The notes beneath the pieces are model-generated. The model saw only the letters and a program-made list of their open reading frames with translations, did not search any database and was not told the DNA's origin. This document shows positions 61,294 to 64,000 of a stretch of DNA of 64,000 nt, piece after piece; position 1 is the stretch's first letter; each line of letters begins with the position of its first letter. This DNA comes from Pseudomonas sp. RIT409 (lineage in GTDB: Bacteria > Pseudomonadota > Gammaproteobacteria > Pseudomonadales > Pseudomonadaceae): NCBI RefSeq assembly GCF_003052515.2, contig NZ_QARE02000003.1:1-64000 (forward strand), in the 5' to 3' direction. The translations under genes and the position numbers were made by a program.

Positions 61294-62101
61294 GAGCGGT
61301 ATCCTGGTCGCCGAACAGCATGTGGTTGATACGCCGGTGCAGGCTGGCGAAGCCCTCGCTGCCCTGGGTTGAAAAGTCGTGTTCGACGGCATCGAGTTCG
61401 GCCCGCACCTGGCCCGGATGCGGAGTCAGCACGAGAATGCGAGACCCCAGCAGAATGGCCTCCTCGATGGAGTGGGTCACGAACATCAGGGTGAAGGGCG
61501 TCTGCGCCCAGAGCTCCAACAGTTCCTCCTGCATCCGACGCCGGGTCAGTGCATCCAGCGCGGCGAACGGCTCATCCATGAGGAGAATGGCCGGCTCCAT
61601 GGCCAGGGCCCGAGCGATGGCCACCCGCTGCTTCATGCCGCCCGACAGTTGGTGAGGGTAGGCGTCCTTGAAGCGTTCCAGCCCCACTTTGCTCGCGACA
61701 CGAAGAGCGCGCTCGGGGATTTCCTGAGCGGGAAAGCGTTTGGTCATCAACATGGGAAACATGATGTTGCCCAGGACCGTCTTCCAGGGCATGAGTTGAT
61801 CGAACTCCTGAAACACCATCATGCGATCCGGCCCAGGCTTTTGAATGGTCTTGCCGTGGAGCCGGATCGTCCCGGCCGCAGGGGGCAAAAAGCCCGCGAC
61901 ACTCTTCAGCAAGCTGGATTTTCCGCAGCCCGACGGGCCCAGGAGAATGAAGCGATCGTTCTCTTTCACGTCAAACGACACGGCATGGGTGGCCGTGATG
62001 AGTTCGTCGCGTGTCTTGTATTGCAGGGTGACGCCTGCCACGGTAAGCAGCGCCTGGCTTTCAAGCGACACGGTTGGGGTGTTCAAAGGAAGCGCGCCCA
62101 T
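61286..62101 (-). CDS. ABC transporter ATP-binding protein (SsuB/TauB-like)
   Basis: 271 aa. Walker A GPSGCGKSSLL, Q-loop VFQEFDQLMPWKTV, signature LSGGMKQRVAIARAL, Walker B ILLMDEPFAALD and the switch His in FVTHSIEEAI are all present. Powers the importer encoded by its neighbours; the binding-protein stop is 1 bp upstream. Confidence 0.93.
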   Translation of the reverse strand: MGALPLNTPTVSLESQALLTVAGVTLQYKTRDELITATHAVSFDVKENDRFILLGPSGCGKSSLLKSVAGFLPPAAGTIRLHGKTIQKPGPDRMMVFQEFDQLMPWKTVLGNIMFPMLMTKRFPAQEIPERALRVASKVGLERFKDAYPHQLSGGMKQRVAIARALAMEPAILLMDEPFAALDALTRRRMQEELLELWAQTPFTLMFVTHSIEEAILLGSRILVLTPHPGQVRAELDAVEHDFSTQGSEGFASLHRRINHMLFGDQDTAHE

Positions 62102-62102
62102 A

Positions 62103-63146
62103 TCAATTGCCTTCCCCTTTGGCCACGGGATCGAAGAACACCTGACGCCAATCGGTCGGGGCCTCCTTCAATGCACCTGTGCGCACCATGAACGCAGCCA
62201 GGTTCATGACGCCCGAGGGTTGAATGCCCCATTCGTTACGCACCTTCGCGAGCATGTCCTGGGTTTGCTCTGGGGTCAGCTTCGAGGGTTCGCTGGCCAG
62301 AAACAGCTCCGCGGCCCGCTGAGGATTGTCGCGAATGAAGTCATCCGCTTTGGCGATTGCCGCGACCACCGCTTCGGTCAATTGGGGGTTTTGCTTGACG
62401 AATTTGCCGGTGGTGGCCAGCACGCCGCTGGTCATGCGCATGTTGAGCTGCTTGGAAAAATCGAAGAGCTTGCTGACCCGTTCGTCGTGGTCGAGCAGGT
62501 AGCTGTAGGGGTTCGGCCCGATGTAGCCCTTGATGCCTGCTTTATTGAGCAAGCTGGCCATCGCGTCGGGATGGGGAAGGGCCACCATCAGGCTGTCCAT
62601 CTGGTGGGCTTTGCCCTGGCCGAAGGCCTGTTCGGCGGCCATCTGCAAGAGAGCGGCCTGCTGACTGTTGGGCGCCGTGACGGCGATCTTGTCGCCGGGC
62701 TTGAAGTCCGCCAGGCTTTTGATAGACGGGTCGTTGACGTACAACCCGTTGTCTCCGGCGACCAGCGCGCACAGCGCCTTGATGTCGATCTTGCCCTGAG
62801 TTTTCTGCCAGGCAGTGAGCGTGCCATACAGGCCGTAGCCGCCGATGTCGACGCTGTTGCTGATCAAGGCGTCGTTGATGGACGCGGCGCCACTGATACG
62901 CTTGATGACGAATCGGGTTTCCGGTTGGCCGCGCTCAGTCGCGGCTTCGGTGAAATACCCAAGCTTGTCGGCGACGGTGACCGGCAGGTAGGCATAGCCA
63001 TACTGGACCGCGACCGTCACTTCAGCCTGCTCGGTTTGTGCTTGAGCCCGCGACATGCAGGTGATAGCCAGCGCGGCGCTCAGTGCAGCGACGGCAAATT
63101 GTGCGCGGGGGCGAGGGGCATAACGGAAATAGTCGAATAGCGACAC
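62103..63146 (-). CDS. ABC transporter substrate-binding protein (NMT1/SsuA-like)
   Basis: 347-aa periplasmic binding protein with a signal peptide (about 35 residues, ending SRAQAQ). VTVAVQYGYAYLPVTVADKLGYF and SGAASINDALISNSVDIGGYG are typical of the nitrate/sulfonate/taurine/thiamine-precursor group. The GTG at 63146 is chosen for GGAG 8 bases before it; a TTG two codons earlier is too close. First gene of the four-gene operon. Substrate unknown. Confidence 0.88.
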   Translation of the reverse strand: MSLFDYFRYAPRPRAQFAVAALSAALAITCMSRAQAQTEQAEVTVAVQYGYAYLPVTVADKLGYFTEAATERGQPETRFVIKRISGAASINDALISNSVDIGGYGLYGTLTAWQKTQGKIDIKALCALVAGDNGLYVNDPSIKSLADFKPGDKIAVTAPNSQQAALLQMAAEQAFGQGKAHQMDSLMVALPHPDAMASLLNKAGIKGYIGPNPYSYLLDHDERVSKLFDFSKQLNMRMTSGVLATTGKFVKQNPQLTEAVVAAIAKADDFIRDNPQRAAELFLASEPSKLTPEQTQDMLAKVRNEWGIQPSGVMNLAAFMVRTGALKEAPTDWRQVFFDPVAKGEGN

Positions 63147-63269
63147 GGGCAAACTCCACGATTGTTATTTTTGAAATGGCGTTTCCATTAGGCTGTGCAG
63201 GACGGCCAGTATGCGTCAACTGTTATCGCTGAAGTCGTGATTATCTATTCAAATGAGTGGCTTTACGTT

Positions 63270-63307
63270 TAATCGAGATCACTCTATGGAATCTCGTTTC
63301 GATTAAC
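63270..63307. promoter_or_regulatory. Dyad TTAATCGA-N22-TCGATTAA in LysR/ABC divergent promoter
   Basis: Perfect 8-bp outer arms with an inner CGAGAT/ATCTCG pair form a large imperfect dyad in the 269-bp spacer between the divergent ABC operon (63146) and LysR gene (63416). Position and size fit a LysR-type binding site. Confidence 0.55.
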
Positions 63308-63415
63308 GGGCGCATCTCTGTTGCATTGAGCAAGAAGTCCAGCGGTTGAGGCCTGACGTGCCAGCGCGATGCTCAGTCCCTATACTGTCCCCTCTGCCTG
63401 ACCGAGTGGGAGCGC

Positions 63416-64000
63416 ATGCGGGACCTTACGTATTTCATCAAAGTGGCCCAGCTCGGGCATCTCGGCCGCGCCGCCGAGGCGCTCCATATTTCACCTTCCG
63501 CCTTGTCCAAATGCATCGACCGCCTTGAACAGCAGTACGCCGCGCAGTTGTTCCAGCGTGTGGGACGGAGCATCCGGCTCAGCGAAGCGGGCGAGTTGGT
63601 GCTGGCCCACGCGCTTGAGGTCGAGCACCTGATCCATCAGGCGCAACGGCAAACCGCGGCGCTGGGGCAGGGTTTGAGCGGCAGTATTCGGGTAGGGGCT
63701 GCCGCGACGAGTGCCGATTACCTGTTACCCGCGGCCTGCAGCGCCCTGCAATGCGAGGCGCCAAACGTTGTCGTCGAATTGCAGATCGGCATGAACGACG
63801 TGCTGCGCGAGCAATTGCGCAAAGGGCAACTGGATATCGTCGTCGGCCCGCTGGGCGGTGCGGACGATGAGGAACTGCTCGAGCACGAGGTCAGTGGCGA
63901 TGAAGTGGTGGTGGTTGCGCATCAGGCGCATCCACTGGCCAGTCAGACGGTGTCGCTGTCCGATTTCACTGACCATCGCTGGCTGCTGTCCCCGCCGACG
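63416..64000 (+). CDS. LysR-family transcriptional regulator, cut by window end
   Basis: First 195 codons of a LysR regulator. The winged helix is complete (LTYFIKVAQLGHLGRAAEALHISPSALSKCIDRLEQ, residues 4-38) and the first half of the effector-binding domain follows (GLSGSIRVGAAATSADYLLP, LDIVVGPLG). The frame is open to the last base. GGGAG precedes the ATG. Divergent from the ABC/amidohydrolase operon, which it probably controls. Confidence 0.9.
   Translation, partial: MRDLTYFIKVAQLGHLGRAAEALHISPSALSKCIDRLEQQYAAQLFQRVGRSIRLSEAGELVLAHALEVEHLIHQAQRQTAALGQGLSGSIRVGAAATSADYLLPAACSALQCEAPNVVVELQIGMNDVLREQLRKGQLDIVVGPLGGADDEELLEHEVSGDEVVVVAHQAHPLASQTVSLSDFTDHRWLLSPPT

Overview
The window is a 64-kb piece of a high-GC gammaproteobacterial chromosome, most likely a Pseudomonas of the fluorescens/putida/syringae lineages. 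The evidence is the base and codon use, the complete Pseudomonas-type type VI secretion (T6SS) gene set, Eag-type adaptors with a PAAR-Rhs toxin, and metabolic genes typical of soil and plant-associated pseudomonads. No tRNA, rRNA, CRISPR array, transposase or integrase was seen.

Left part (1-13.4 kb), metabolism. A betaine-type periplasmic binding protein overlaps a homocysteine S-methyltransferase. Next comes a catabolic cluster under a divergent TetR regulator: enoyl-CoA hydratase, MFS carrier, class I CoA-transferase, AroE-like dehydrogenase, DUF993 protein, TIM-barrel isomerase, MaoC hydratase and a convergent SDR. Together they look like uptake of an unknown hydroxylated or cyclic acid, sugar-type rearrangement or redox steps, CoA activation and a beta-oxidation-like finish. 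A secreted epoxide hydrolase/dehalogenase-like enzyme and a second TetR follow.

Middle (13.5-34.5 kb), one T6SS operon on the minus strand. In transcription order it is an unknown gene, tssB, C, E, F, G, H(clpV), J, K, L, M, tagF, a second TssM-like protein carrying an OmpA peptidoglycan-binding domain, hcp and tssA. No Fha, kinase, phosphatase or sigma-54 activator gene is in the window.

Right of the operon (35-44 kb) is a divergent pair (M48 membrane protease and DUF6508 protein), then a minus-strand effector/immunity island. The island holds a DUF6861 effector with its immunity candidate, an ADP-ribosylglycohydrolase, two small unknown proteins, a Tsi6-like immunity protein and a MESH1/SpoT-like HD hydrolase. 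Next to them lie a decayed copy of the effector and a truncated DUF6966 gene, boxed between about 190-bp direct repeats.

The 44.8-59.3 kb segment is a vgrG - Eag-like - EagR - PAAR/Rhs toxin - immunity module. It is followed by a graveyard of displaced Rhs tips (HNH-like, GIY-YIG and an unknown toxin tail), most of them broken, each with a better preserved immunity gene (unknown, SUKH, Imm26, DUF4303). Rhs scraps continue to 59.29 kb.

The last part (59.4-64 kb) is a nitrate/sulfonate/taurine-type ABC importer operon with an amidohydrolase and a divergent LysR gene cut by the window end.
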